From Chloroflexota bacterium (GTDB lineage: Bacteria > Chloroflexota > Anaerolineae > Anaerolineales > UBA4823), in contig JAAYXE010000099.1 of NCBI GenBank assembly GCA_012516075.1, forward strand, positions 62,001 to 126,000: a stretch of DNA of 64,000 nt, written 5' to 3'. This document shows, piece by piece, positions 31,550 to 41,283 of the stretch. The position numbers and the translations under genes are program-made. Under the pieces are notes generated by a model. That model saw only the letters and a program-made list of their open reading frames with translations. It did no database searches and had not been told where the DNA came from. Position 1 is the stretch's first letter. Every line of letters begins with the position of its first letter.

Positions 31550-33988
31550 ATGGACGAAAAAACACTCCAGACACTTGAATATCATAAAATACTCGACCGC
31601 CTGGCCGCCTACACGTCTTTTGCCGTCTCGGCCGATAAAGCGCGCGCCCTGCGGCCGACCGCAAATATCGATCTGGCCCGCCAGCGGCTGGAGGAGACCA
31701 CCGAGGCTGTTCAGCTTCTGGTCACGCATGCGGATCTGAGCATTGGAGGTGCCAGAGACATACGCGGCCCGGTGGACCTTGCCCGGCGCGGTGGTGTACT
31801 GACGCCAGCGGACCTGCTGGACATCAAATACACACTGGTAGCGGCGCGCACGCTGGTGCGCACCTTCGAGCGCCTGTCTTCGCAGTATCCACGGCTGGCG
31901 GATATCGTTCTGAAAATGACGGCCCCGCTGGGGTTGATCGATGCCATTTCCCGGGCGATCTCAGAGCGCGGCGAAATCCTCGATTCAGCCTCCGAACGGC
32001 TGGGCCAGATCCGCGGCGAACTGCGCATCGCATATGAGCGCCTGATGACCAAACTGCAGCGCATGGTGAGCGATCCGAATAATGCTGCTATCCTGCAGGA
32101 TGCAATCATCACCCAGCGGGATGGGCGCTACGTGCTGCCACTGCGTGCGGAATTTAAAGGGCGCATCAAGGCCATTGTGCACGACCAGTCCGCCTCTGGG
32201 GCGACGCTGTTCGTTGAACCCCTGGCAGTCGTGGAGCTGAACAACCAGTACCGTGAGCTGCAGCTCGCAGAACGAGACGAGGAACGGCGCATTCTGGCTG
32301 AGCTGTCGCGCCAGGTGGGTGAGAAAGCGGATGAAACGCTGGCTACCGTGGACGTCGTCGCCGAGCTGGATCTGGCGCTGGCGCGCGGTAAGTACGCCGA
32401 GGCCCTGAACGCCACTGCGCCTGTCCTTCACCCGATTCGCCCTCCGAAAAAAACTGAGGATGCGAACGGCCGGGAAGAACCCGGTACACGCCATCCGGGG
32501 AGCGTAATCCGGCTGCTCGAGGCGCGCCATCCCCTGCTCGACCCGCAGACCGTTGTCCCTGTGGATGTGGAGCTGGATCAGGAGACCTATGCGCTGGTCA
32601 TCACAGGGCCCAACACCGGTGGGAAGACGGTCACGCTGAAAACCGTCGGTTTGCTGGCGCTGATGGCGCAGTCAGGCATGCACATCCCCGCGCATTCAGG
32701 GTCTGAGATCAGCGTTTTTCGCAACATCTATGCGGATATCGGCGATGAGCAGTCCATCGAGCAGTCCCTTTCGACCTTTTCGGGGCATGTGACCAACATC
32801 ATTCGCATCCTGCAGCGCGCCGATCCCCAGTGCCTGGTGATTCTGGATGAACTGGGTGCTGGAACCGACCCGCAGGAAGGCGCGGCTCTGGCACGTGCCA
32901 TCCTCAAACACCTGCTACGGCGCGGCATTACCACACTGGTCACCACCCACCATCCGGAGTTAAAGACCTTTGCCCATGCTACCCGGGGAGTGGTAAATGC
33001 CAGTGTGGAGTTCGATCTGGAAACGCTGCGCCCGACGTACCGCCTGACCATCGGTCTGCCCGGGCGCTCGAACGCGCTCGCAATTGCAGAGCGGCTCGGT
33101 ATGCCCAGAGCGATCATCCAGGATGCTCGCGCGGAGATCAACCCGGAAGAACTGCACGCCGATACGCTGCTGGACGAAATCTACCGCCAGCGTGATCTGG
33201 CGCGGGAAGCTCGCGAAAACGCAGAAAAGGCCCGAAAAGAAGCGGAACGCCTGCGCAGTGAGCTGTACGAACGGCTGGAAAAGATCGAGGACGAGCGCCG
33301 CAGTATTCTGGAAGAAGCCCGACAGGAAGCCGAGAGGGAGATCGAGAAGCTGCAGGAAGAACTCCGTGAAGCGCGCCGGGCTCTGGCACGCGCCCGCCAG
33401 CCCCTGGACGTCATCGAGGCTGTGGAAGAAAAGGTTGAGGCGGTGCAGGAGAAGGTGCAGAAGCCTGTTGAGCGGATGAAACCGGAAGGGACGCTGCCCC
33501 TGACGCGCCCGATCCGCCTGGGTGATAAAGTCCGTCTGCGCACGCTGGGCACGCAGGGAGTGGTCACTGCATTGAGTGAGGAAGAGGCTGAGGTGCAGGT
33601 GGGGGTGCTGCGCGTGCGCGCCCGGCTGGGTGATCTGCAGCATGCCAGCGGAAGCGCGCCGGCGGAGGAGAAAACAACCCGTCAGGCGGCGGCTTCCGGA
33701 TCCACCGGCGCCCGGCGGACAGATCTGTTCCCAGCCTCACCCGGAATGGAGCTGGACCTGCGCGGGCAGCGGGCCGAAGACGCCCTGGACGCGCTGGACC
33801 GCTACCTGGACGCCGCTTATCTGGCGGGACTGCCTTTCGTGCGCATCATCCATGGCAAAGGGACGGGGCGTCTGCGTGAAGTCGTCCGCCAGACCCTGAG
33901 CGCGCATCCCAACGTGAAAACGTATGAATCAGGCGGCGATCGAGAAGGCGGCGAGGGGGTCACGATCGCGAAGTTGAATAACGCTTAG
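31550..33988 (+). CDS. mutS2: MutS2 family ATPase/endonuclease with Smr domain
   Basis: Cytosolic DNA- and ribosome-associated ATPase of 812 residues. It lacks the MutS mismatch-recognition domain. In order: core and clamp helices (about 1-290), ABC-type ATPase with Walker A ITGPNTGGKTVTLKTVGLL, Walker B LVILDELGAGTDP, then a long coiled coil (about 520-650, Glu/Arg rich), a KOW-like basic segment, and a C-terminal Smr nuclease domain (LDLRGQRAEDALDALD...IIHGKGTGRLREVV). MutS2 suppresses homologous recombination and, in Firmicutes, rescues collided ribosomes. A clear terminator follows. Confidence 0.95.
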   Translation: MDEKTLQTLEYHKILDRLAAYTSFAVSADKARALRPTANIDLARQRLEETTEAVQLLVTHADLSIGGARDIRGPVDLARRGGVLTPADLLDIKYTLVAARTLVRTFERLSSQYPRLADIVLKMTAPLGLIDAISRAISERGEILDSASERLGQIRGELRIAYERLMTKLQRMVSDPNNAAILQDAIITQRDGRYVLPLRAEFKGRIKAIVHDQSASGATLFVEPLAVVELNNQYRELQLAERDEERRILAELSRQVGEKADETLATVDVVAELDLALARGKYAEALNATAPVLHPIRPPKKTEDANGREEPGTRHPGSVIRLLEARHPLLDPQTVVPVDVELDQETYALVITGPNTGGKTVTLKTVGLLALMAQSGMHIPAHSGSEISVFRNIYADIGDEQSIEQSLSTFSGHVTNIIRILQRADPQCLVILDELGAGTDPQEGAALARAILKHLLRRGITTLVTTHHPELKTFAHATRGVVNASVEFDLETLRPTYRLTIGLPGRSNALAIAERLGMPRAIIQDARAEINPEELHADTLLDEIYRQRDLAREARENAEKARKEAERLRSELYERLEKIEDERRSILEEARQEAEREIEKLQEELREARRALARARQPLDVIEAVEEKVEAVQEKVQKPVERMKPEGTLPLTRPIRLGDKVRLRTLGTQGVVTALSEEEAEVQVGVLRVRARLGDLQHASGSAPAEEKTTRQAAASGSTGARRTDLFPASPGMELDLRGQRAEDALDALDRYLDAAYLAGLPFVRIIHGKGTGRLREVVRQTLSAHPNVKTYESGGDREGGEGVTIAKLNNA

Positions 33989-34001
33989 GCTTAAAAGTGA
34001 A

Positions 34002-34027
34002 GGGCGGCTCACGGGCCGCCCTTTTTT
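34002..34027. terminator. Terminator after mutS2
   Basis: GGGCGGC and GCCGCCC form the core stem around TCACGG, followed by TTTTTT. It closes the mutS2 transcript and lies 14 bases before the end of the convergent aminopeptidase gene. Confidence 0.88.
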
Positions 34028-34039
34028 CATGCTCACCAT

Positions 34040-35143
34040 CTATACGACAAACTGACCATTCTTGTAAAACAGCTCTCCGTCCACCCAGATCTCGCTGTTG
34101 TCGCGCATATCGCAGATCATATCCCAGTGGATGGAGGATTCGTTCTTGCCGCCGATTTCCGGGAAGCCTGCGCCGACCGCCAGGTGGATGCTGCCGCCGA
34201 TTTTTTCATCGAACAGAATGCTGCGGGTGAACTTCTGGATGCTGTAGTTGGTGCCAATGGCGAATTCACCCAGATAGCGTGCACCGGCGTCGCTGTCGAG
34301 CATGGCCAGCAGATAATCTTCGTTTTTCGCGGCGCGGGCGTTTACCACCTTTCCATCCTTGAATTCGAGTTCAATCCCATCCACCTCGCGTCCCAGGTGT
34401 ATCGCCGGGTAGGTGAAGCGAATCCAGCCGTTAGCCGAATCTTCCAGCGGGCTGGTGTAAATCTCACCGCTGGGGACGTTGTGGGTCGCTGTGCTGTTGA
34501 TAAAGCTGCGTCCGGCGATCGACAGCTTCAGGTCGCAGTTCGGCCCGCGCACCACAACTTCCTGCTTGCCCTTCAACCATTCCACCAGGCGCTGCTGTTT
34601 TTGTTCAACGTCGATCCAGGCCTGAATCGGGTCGGGCTGGTCGGCGAAAGTTGCTGCGTAAACAAAATCCTCATATTCACGCAGGCTCATATCCGCATCC
34701 TGGGCATAGGCCGGGCAGGGATACTGGGTCAGTGTCCAGCGCAGGCTGCCGGAGGCAGAGCGCTGCATGTAGGTGTTGAACAGGCTGCGCCGGGCCAGGC
34801 CGAAGGCCTGCATCTTCTTCGGATCGACGCCGGTCAGTACACGGGTGTTGCTGGAGGCCATAATCACAATGCGCACATCCGCCTGTTCATAGAGGATCTT
34901 ATCGACTGGAGAGATCCACTGTATCTGGTCCTCGTTCATCTCCTGCAGGGCGATCTCCGTAATATCATCACTGGAGAACTGCAGTGTTGGCCGTCCGCCA
35001 GCCTTGAGGACATGACGGACGACTTCTTTTACCAGAGGCTGGGCAATGATGTTGGATTCAATCCAAACCCAGTCTCCCGGTTTGACCTTCGTCGAGTACT
35101 GAACGAGTATCTTTGCCAGGTTTTCTATTCTTGGATCTCCCAT
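34040..35143 (-). CDS. Aminopeptidase, M29 family (AmpS/PepS/aminopeptidase T-like)
   Basis: Cytosolic metallo-aminopeptidase of 367 residues, usual for M29. It hydrolyses N-terminal residues using a co-catalytic metal pair held by Glu, His, Tyr and Asp. Visible blocks: GDWVWIESN, RSFINSTATHNVPSGEIYTSP, DGIELEFKDGKVVNARA, LGEFAIGTNY, ILFDEKIGGSIHLAVGAGFPE, SSIHWDMICDMRD. AGGAGGAAA precedes the ATG. The gene is monocistronic, convergent with mutS2. Confidence 0.93.
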   Translation of the reverse strand: MGDPRIENLAKILVQYSTKVKPGDWVWIESNIIAQPLVKEVVRHVLKAGGRPTLQFSSDDITEIALQEMNEDQIQWISPVDKILYEQADVRIVIMASSNTRVLTGVDPKKMQAFGLARRSLFNTYMQRSASGSLRWTLTQYPCPAYAQDADMSLREYEDFVYAATFADQPDPIQAWIDVEQKQQRLVEWLKGKQEVVVRGPNCDLKLSIAGRSFINSTATHNVPSGEIYTSPLEDSANGWIRFTYPAIHLGREVDGIELEFKDGKVVNARAAKNEDYLLAMLDSDAGARYLGEFAIGTNYSIQKFTRSILFDEKIGGSIHLAVGAGFPEIGGKNESSIHWDMICDMRDNSEIWVDGELFYKNGQFVV

Positions 35144-35322
35144 TGCTGGTTTCCTCCTGATGCGGCATACCAGGCAGTCTGCCCCGGTTGAGCGGCTGCC
35201 GGATGCTCCAGTCTCGGTGCCCGGGCTTTCACCACGTGGATCTTACAAGCCCGTCATCAATACGAGATGAATGCAGCAATTATAAACCCTGCCCTTAACT
35301 GATGCTACAATTGGTCTGTCAA

Positions 35323-36534
35323 ATGAACCGAATCCTGCGGAAATGCCTGCTATCCCTGATCGGCGTCTGCTGTCTGGCAGCCTGCAGCCCGGGGCCGGCA
35401 GTCCCTACTGCAACAGTCACCCTGCCCGACACGCCAGTTCCCACGCGCACGGCCACCCTCACCCCGACAGCAACGGCCACCGCGACGGTTACGCCATCGC
35501 CCACGCCAACTCCCACGGCCACGCTGACCCCCACCCCGCTGCTGCTGGTGCTGGAAGGGACGCCTTTACCGGATGTTCTGGAAGCGATCGTGCCCGCCAG
35601 CGCAGATGATGTCTCCGGCCTGGCAGCCCTGCAGGGCGATCCGGTTCTGGACTTTGCCTGGACTCCTGACGGAAGCACACTGGCTGTGGCGCATGGGGAT
35701 ACCATCGCGCTTTACGAAGTGCGCAGCCGACTGCTGGCCCGCAGCCTGTACCCCGCCGGAGGGGGTGTCGTGCGGATCGCATTCAGCCCGGATGGCAGAT
35801 GGCTGGTGGCGGCGAGCCAGTACGGATCGGAGGATACGAGTTACGCAGGCAACCTGCAGCTCTGGGCCGGGCCTTTCTGGCAGCCGCTGGGGATCCTGGC
35901 AGGCTTCGACCGGGCGATCAGCGATATTGCCTTCTCACCGGATGGGAGGACCTTCGCGGCCACCCTTACCGGCCCGGCTTTTCAGGATGACAGCCTGACT
36001 TTCTGGCCGACTGACGCATGGGAAATATCCGGTGAATGGAAGATCAGCCAGGCCCTTAAGGTCGTTTTTTCACCGGACGGCCTGTACCTGGCCATATCTC
36101 CCGACCGCTATGCGATCAAGATCTGGTCACTGGAGGATGAGTTTCAGCTGCTCTACGATCTGCCCACTTCCTTTACCGGTGAGGTCAGCACGATGGTTTT
36201 CTCACCGGAGAGAGCAATCCTGGCGACGGGACATTATGACGGAACGATCCGCCTGTGGGATGTCAGCTCGGGGGATCTGCTGCACAGCATGGAGCTCGAA
36301 GGGCAGGAGGTAGTGCAGAGCCTGGCGTTCAACCCGCAGGGTAACCTGCTCGCTTCGGGAAGCAGCTACGAAGGCAATAACATCCACCTGTGGGATGTGG
36401 ACAGCGGCGTGCTGCTGCACACACTGGAAGGGCATACCAGCGGCGTGGTCGATCTGATTTTCTCCCCGGACGGCCAGATCCTGGTTTCTGGCTCGTACGA
36501 CGGCACCATTCGCCTGTGGGGGGTGCGCCCGTGA
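35323..36534 (+). CDS. WD40-repeat lipoprotein (first of a pair)
   Basis: A 403-residue lipoprotein with lipobox LAAC, then a Thr/Pro-rich linker (about residues 25-75, many TPTPTATxT-like units) and a WD40 beta-propeller. Repeats end in phrases such as LWDVSSGDLLHSMEL and IRLWDVSSG, with internal FSPDG turns. I use ATG 35323; an in-frame upstream start at 35302 would put seven extra residues before the signal. Likely a surface protein-binding scaffold. The stop overlaps the GTG of the next WD40 gene. Confidence 0.87.
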   Translation: MNRILRKCLLSLIGVCCLAACSPGPAVPTATVTLPDTPVPTRTATLTPTATATATVTPSPTPTPTATLTPTPLLLVLEGTPLPDVLEAIVPASADDVSGLAALQGDPVLDFAWTPDGSTLAVAHGDTIALYEVRSRLLARSLYPAGGGVVRIAFSPDGRWLVAASQYGSEDTSYAGNLQLWAGPFWQPLGILAGFDRAISDIAFSPDGRTFAATLTGPAFQDDSLTFWPTDAWEISGEWKISQALKVVFSPDGLYLAISPDRYAIKIWSLEDEFQLLYDLPTSFTGEVSTMVFSPERAILATGHYDGTIRLWDVSSGDLLHSMELEGQEVVQSLAFNPQGNLLASGSSYEGNNIHLWDVDSGVLLHTLEGHTSGVVDLIFSPDGQILVSGSYDGTIRLWGVRP

Positions 36535-37685
36535 AGCGCTCTCTGGTGTTGATTTTCCTGGCCGTGCTGCTGGCGGCCTGCAGCACGCCTGGAACGGTCA
36601 CCAGCGCGCCGCCGCCTGACACGCCCACGCCGACCAGACCTGTGGATGTCCCTGCGTCACAGGAGCCAGCTCCTCCGGAGCCGGAGGTTACTCCCAGCAG
36701 TGAAGTCCCTCCTACCCCTATCCCTCCAGAGGAACCCGCACAGGCGGAAGAGATTCGCTTCCAGTCCTGGGAACTGGTTACAGCGCTGGCCTGGTCAACG
36801 GATGGAGAACTGCTGGCAGCAGCCGCGGGCAACCAGATCTATGTCATCGAACCTGATACCCTTGAACCGCTGGCACAACTGCCAGTAGGCGCGCTGAGCC
36901 CCAGCCTGTCCTTCCACCCTCAGGACCGGCTGCTTGCGGCAGCCGCCCGGGACGGCAGGGTGCGCATCTGGAATTTGTCTTCGCCTGAGAAGGCAGGTGA
37001 ACCAGATGTAACGCTCGATGCGCACAAGAAGGGGGCGAACGTGGTCGCTTTCAGCCATGCAGGGGACCAGCTCGCCACGGGTGGCAACGATGCGGTGGTG
37101 CGCATCTGGGATTTGCAAACCCGGGAACGCCTGGCAGAGATCATTGGAGGCACTTTTTCGGTGCCGGATCTGGTGTACCAGCCAGATGGGAACATCCTGG
37201 GGATCATCAACGGCGCACTGCTGCGCTGGCGCGAGCCTGTCTCCGGTCGTATGCTGGGCGCGTACCAGTCGCCAACAGGAGAAGATGTCCCCTTCTACAG
37301 CGCAGCTCTCAGCCCCGACGGCAGCACGCTCGCCATGGGCGACCACCAAAACCGGATCTGGATCTGGGACTTAACCGTGGGGTTGGGAGATAAGCCGGAA
37401 AAAACGCCGCAGCCGCAGATCTGGCAAATTCCTGCCAAAACCACAGGCTCTGCGGCACTGGTATGGGATCTGGCGTTCAGCCCGTCTGGCGAACTGCTCG
37501 CCTCATCGAGCGGCGACGGAAAGGTGCGTCTGTGGGATGCCCGGCAGGGGGAACTGCTGGAAGAAATCTCCGCACACAGCCTGGCTGCCACCAGCCTTGC
37601 GTTTCGTCCGGATGGGGCTGTGCTGGCATCAGGAGGCCTGGACGGAGCAGTGAGGCTCTGGCAGATCGATCCCGAGGGCCGTTAG
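36531..37685 (+). CDS. WD40-repeat lipoprotein (second of a pair)
   Basis: A 384-residue lipoprotein (LAAC box), a Pro/Glu/Thr linker to about residue 70, then WD40 repeats with marks such as GRVRIWNLSS, AVVRIWDLQT, KVRLWDARQ and AVRLWQID, plus FSPSGELLAS turns. The start is GTG 36531, overlapping the preceding TGA by 3 bases; a longer frame from 36390 is inside the first gene. It probably arose by tandem duplication of its neighbour. It ends convergently with coxD, with 4 bases of overlap. Confidence 0.87.
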   Translation: MKRSLVLIFLAVLLAACSTPGTVTSAPPPDTPTPTRPVDVPASQEPAPPEPEVTPSSEVPPTPIPPEEPAQAEEIRFQSWELVTALAWSTDGELLAAAAGNQIYVIEPDTLEPLAQLPVGALSPSLSFHPQDRLLAAAARDGRVRIWNLSSPEKAGEPDVTLDAHKKGANVVAFSHAGDQLATGGNDAVVRIWDLQTRERLAEIIGGTFSVPDLVYQPDGNILGIINGALLRWREPVSGRMLGAYQSPTGEDVPFYSAALSPDGSTLAMGDHQNRIWIWDLTVGLGDKPEKTPQPQIWQIPAKTTGSAALVWDLAFSPSGELLASSSGDGKVRLWDARQGELLEEISAHSLAATSLAFRPDGAVLASGGLDGAVRLWQIDPEGR

Positions 37686-37975
37686 ACCGGCGGCAGCCAG
37701 ATACGCGTCAGATAATCCCCCATCGTCAGAAAAATCAGAATCCCCAACCAGAAGAAACCGAGCAGTGCGAAGATGCGGACTATGGCGCTGCTAGCGCGCA
37801 CGTGCATAAAAAACAGGATCACGAGCACCGCCTTAATCACAGCGATGGTCAACGCGATGACCGGATTCAGCCAGCCGGCATCGAGAAAGGCCGCGCCCAC
37901 GGTGGCTGTCAGCAGCACAAGCAGGCCGAGATACACCAGGAAGTATGTTCTACGTGAGACCGGTTGGTGGTTCAT
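37682..37975 (-). CDS. coxD: Cytochrome c oxidase subunit IV
   Basis: A 97-residue, three-helix membrane protein of the prokaryotic COX4/CtaF type (TYFLVYLGLLVLLTATVG, then IKAVLVILFFMHVRAS, which is the family hallmark). It is the last gene of the act-cox operon and overlaps coxC by 4 bases. Confidence 0.9.
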   Translation of the reverse strand: MNHQPVSRRTYFLVYLGLLVLLTATVGAAFLDAGWLNPVIALTIAVIKAVLVILFFMHVRASSAIVRIFALLGFFWLGILIFLTMGDYLTRIWLPPV

Positions 37976-38640
37976 GAGGCTCGATCAATCAGATACAGCA
38001 GTGGGAAGATAAAAATCCATACGATGTCGACAAAATGCCAGTAGAGGCCCATGTTCTCGATGGCAGAGTAATCGGCAGCCGAATAGCGTTTGAACAGATT
38101 GGCCTGCACAATCAGAAATGCAATTACAAGCAGCCCAAGGAGCATGTGGAGAAGGTGCAGACCGGTCATGGCAAAGTACAGGCTGAAGAAAATCTGACCG
38201 GGTCTCTCATCTGCGGAAAGGGTTAACAGCTGTTCCCGGTTTGGGAACAGTCCTTCGTTGATGACGTGCAGGTATTCCGTGCCTTTTATTCCGATAAACG
38301 CCAGCCCGAGCAGCATCGTGAGGAGTAAAAAGAGCGTCAATGCTCTGCGGCTGCCGGCCTGGATGGCGTGTACGGCCAGAGCCATGGTAAAACTGCTGGT
38401 CAGCAGTATGGCAGTGTTGATGGTGCCGAGGACCAGGTCAAGCTCCCGGCTGGCCGTGGCGAACACCTGTGGGTACAGCCAGCGGTAGACCAGATAAATC
38501 GTGAAAAGCCCGCCGAAGAACATGACCTCACTGGCCAGGAACACCCACATCCCCAGGCGGTTGAGCTCCAGCTTTTCTTCCGGGGTCTGGTAATGCACCT
38601 CGACCGCGCCGCCTGTCGTTGTGGTCTCACTCATCTTCAT
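37972..38640 (-). CDS. coxC: Cytochrome c oxidase subunit III
   Basis: A 222-residue membrane protein with five helices, as in short bacterial subunit III. Marks: [60 protein letters not shown] and the C-terminal [18 protein letters not shown]. It stabilises subunit I during turnover. It overlaps coxA by 14 bases; a second in-frame Met at 38634 is an equally possible start. Confidence 0.95.
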   Translation of the reverse strand: MKMSETTTTGGAVEVHYQTPEEKLELNRLGMWVFLASEVMFFGGLFTIYLVYRWLYPQVFATASRELDLVLGTINTAILLTSSFTMALAVHAIQAGSRRALTLFLLLTMLLGLAFIGIKGTEYLHVINEGLFPNREQLLTLSADERPGQIFFSLYFAMTGLHLLHMLLGLLVIAFLIVQANLFKRYSAADYSAIENMGLYWHFVDIVWIFIFPLLYLIDRAS

Positions 38641-40246
38641 CGTCCTCAGGAAAGTCTGTATAAGCTTCCGCTGTCACCACCGGGATGGTAGAGAAATTCT
38701 CTGTAGGCGGCGGCGATGATGTTGTCCATTCCAGCCCGCTGACTCTCCAGGGGTTTGGGCCCACCCGTTCGCCGGTGCGCAGCGACCAGATGAGGTAAAT
38801 GAGCGGCAGCAGATATCCCAAAGAGACAATGGATGCACCGGCTGTGGACATTACATTCAGCACCTGGAACTCCTCAGGATAGGTGGCATAGCGCCGCGGC
38901 ATCCCCTGGTAGCCCAGGATGAACTGGGGGAAGAAGGTCAGGTTAAAGCCGGCAAAGATCAATGCGGCAGAAATGCGTCCCCACCATTCCGGATAGGTGC
39001 GCCCGCTGATTTTCGGCCACCAGTAGTGGATCCCTCCCAGGTAAGCCATGACCGAGGCGCCGACCATGATGTAATGGAAGTGGGCGACGACAAAATAAGT
39101 GTCGTGTACATGCACGTCCAGGGCCAGTGAAGCGACAAACAGACCGGTAAGACCACCGATCACGAAAAGGCCGATAAAGCCCAGCGCGTAAAGCATGGGG
39201 GTATCCAGAGAGATTGAGCCTTTATACAGTGTGGCCGTCCAGTTGAAAACCTTAACAGCAGACGGGATGGCCACCAGGAAGCTCAACCCTGAGAAGATGG
39301 CGGCATTGAAAGCCGACTGTCCGGCGACGAACATATGGTGTCCCCAAACCAGGAAACCGATGAAAGCAATGGCCAGACTGGCCAGCGCAACGAAGGTGTA
39401 GCCAAACACGCGCCGGCGGCTGAACGCGGCGATGAGTTCGCTGATCACCCCCATGGCCGGCAGCACCATGATGTACACTGCCGGATGCGAGTAGAACCAG
39501 AACAGGTGCTGGAAGAGAACCGGATCCCCGCCCCGGCTGGGGTCGAAGATACCGATCCCCAGCAACCGCTCGGCCACAACCAGCAGCAGAGAGACGCCCA
39601 GCACAGGAGTGGCCAGGATGAAAATCAGGCTGGTGGCATAGTGCGACCAGACAAACAGCGGCAGCCGTGACCAGGTCATGCCAGGGGCGCGCAGTTTATG
39701 GATGGTGACGATGAAATTCAGACCGGTCAAAATCGTCGAGATGCCGGCGATGAACACGCCCACAATGGTGGCGACCACCGCCGTGTTGGTGTAACCGCTG
39801 CTGTAAGGGGTGTAGAAGGTCCACCCAGTATCGACACCGCCGAACACCACAGCGCCAAAGGTGATAAAACCGCCAATCATGAACAGATACCAGCTCGCCA
39901 GATTCAGGCGGGGGTAGGCCAGGTCGCGGGCACCGATCATCAATGGGATCAGAAAATTGCCGAGCACCGAGGGGATCGCCGGCACCAGGAAGAAGAAGAT
40001 CATGATGATCCCGTGGACGGTGAACAGGCGGTTGTAATTATCTAAACTGACCAGGTCCGCCTGGGGAGTGAGCAGCTCCAGGCGGAAGAGCACGGCTGCA
40101 AAACCGCCCACGAAGAAGAAAAAGGTGATGGAGATCATGTAAAGCACTGCGATGCGCTTATGGTCGAGCGTCAGCAGCCAGGACCGGGCGGTATAGCCGG
40201 CGTTCAGATAATTTTCACGGAAACGGTCGAATGTAATGGAAGCCAT
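38627..40246 (-). CDS. coxA: Cytochrome c oxidase subunit I (A2-type heme-copper oxidase)
   Basis: Catalytic subunit of 539 residues with 12 helices that reduces O2 and pumps protons. Low-spin heme ligand His78 ([16 protein letters not shown]); CuB ligands His254 with cross-link Tyr258 in [12 protein letters not shown], and His303/His304 in WGHHMFVAG; high-spin heme histidines in [13 protein letters not shown]. The YSHP motif in place of GHPEVY marks the A2 subfamily, as in Rhodothermus and Thermus caa3 enzymes. It follows coxB by 21 bases and overlaps coxC. Confidence 0.97.
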   Translation of the reverse strand: MASITFDRFRENYLNAGYTARSWLLTLDHKRIAVLYMISITFFFFVGGFAAVLFRLELLTPQADLVSLDNYNRLFTVHGIIMIFFFLVPAIPSVLGNFLIPLMIGARDLAYPRLNLASWYLFMIGGFITFGAVVFGGVDTGWTFYTPYSSGYTNTAVVATIVGVFIAGISTILTGLNFIVTIHKLRAPGMTWSRLPLFVWSHYATSLIFILATPVLGVSLLLVVAERLLGIGIFDPSRGGDPVLFQHLFWFYSHPAVYIMVLPAMGVISELIAAFSRRRVFGYTFVALASLAIAFIGFLVWGHHMFVAGQSAFNAAIFSGLSFLVAIPSAVKVFNWTATLYKGSISLDTPMLYALGFIGLFVIGGLTGLFVASLALDVHVHDTYFVVAHFHYIMVGASVMAYLGGIHYWWPKISGRTYPEWWGRISAALIFAGFNLTFFPQFILGYQGMPRRYATYPEEFQVLNVMSTAGASIVSLGYLLPLIYLIWSLRTGERVGPNPWRVSGLEWTTSSPPPTENFSTIPVVTAEAYTDFPEDDEDE

Positions 40247-40267
40247 AGACAGGTGCGTGTCCTTTCC

Positions 40268-41242
40268 TCACTGCTGTCCTTCTGCGCCTGCCCCGAGGGA
40301 CTGTATGTAGGCGACCAGTTCAAGAAGCTGCTCTTCGGTGATGCGGCCTTCATAGGTGGGCATGATGGGGGCATATCCGGCCACGATTTTCTCGCTCGGG
40401 AATAGGATCGATTCACGAATGTAACTTTCATCCGCAATAACATTTTCTCCGCTTTCGAGGGGTCTGGGCTGGCCAAAGATACCAGCCAGATCGGGGGCGG
40501 TGGCATTTGGCTCCCCTGTATGGCACCCGCTGCATCCTAACTGGGAGAAGAGCTGCTCTCCGGCATCGGACAGGGGTACCTCAGCGGCGGTTCCACTGGA
40601 CAGCCAGGCCTGGTAATCGCTCTGCTCCATGACCACCACTTTTCCGATCATGCGAGAATGATTGGTGCCGCAGTATTCAGCGCAGAACAGGTGGTACTCG
40701 CCCGGCCTGGTGGCTTCGAACCAGAGATTGGTGTAGCGACCGGGGATAACGTCGTACTTCAGACGGAATGCAGGGATGAAGAAGCTGTGGATCACGTCCT
40801 GCGAGATCATGGTCAGCCTCACGGGCACATTGACCGGCACATGCAGCTCATTAATCTCCCGGCGTCCTTCCGGATGCTGGGCCTTCCACATCCACTGCTG
40901 GCCAACCACGTAAATATCAAGTGCATCGGCGGGCGGAGTGTTGATATTGAAGTACACCGAAGCAGCGCCTAAAAATGAACCCATACCCAGTACGAGCAGA
41001 CCCAGCATCCAGCTCAACTCGACCTTCAGGTTGGTATCGGGCGGGTTGCTGCGGTCCACCCGGGCGCCGCGGCGGTAGCGAATGCCGAAATATATGATCA
41101 GGATAACGACAATGGTGGTGAAGAACAGACCCAGGGCGATCTCGGCAGCAAAGATAAAATCCACCTGACCGGCAACCGTGGAGGCCTGCTGCGGGAAGAG
41201 CGGCAGTTGAGGCAGGCCGGGGATATCAGGGAATCCTGGCAT
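40268..41242 (-). CDS. coxB: Cytochrome c oxidase subunit II with fused cytochrome c (caa3 type)
   Basis: A 324-residue subunit: two N-terminal helices, the CuA cupredoxin domain with ligands His152, Cys187, Glu189, Cys191, His195 and Met198 (CAEYCGTNHSRM), and a C-terminal monoheme cytochrome c domain (LGCSGCH, Met in APIMPTYEGR). Electrons enter at the c heme and go to CuA. The c domain is closely similar to that of the extra cytochrome at 42240-43073. Second-last cluster of the operon, after sco. Confidence 0.96.
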   Translation of the reverse strand: MPGFPDIPGLPQLPLFPQQASTVAGQVDFIFAAEIALGLFFTTIVVILIIYFGIRYRRGARVDRSNPPDTNLKVELSWMLGLLVLGMGSFLGAASVYFNINTPPADALDIYVVGQQWMWKAQHPEGRREINELHVPVNVPVRLTMISQDVIHSFFIPAFRLKYDVIPGRYTNLWFEATRPGEYHLFCAEYCGTNHSRMIGKVVVMEQSDYQAWLSSGTAAEVPLSDAGEQLFSQLGCSGCHTGEPNATAPDLAGIFGQPRPLESGENVIADESYIRESILFPSEKIVAGYAPIMPTYEGRITEEQLLELVAYIQSLGAGAEGQQ

Positions 41243-41283
41243 GACGATCTTCCTTCTGTTCGGGTTTCATTTCGTGCGCCTCC

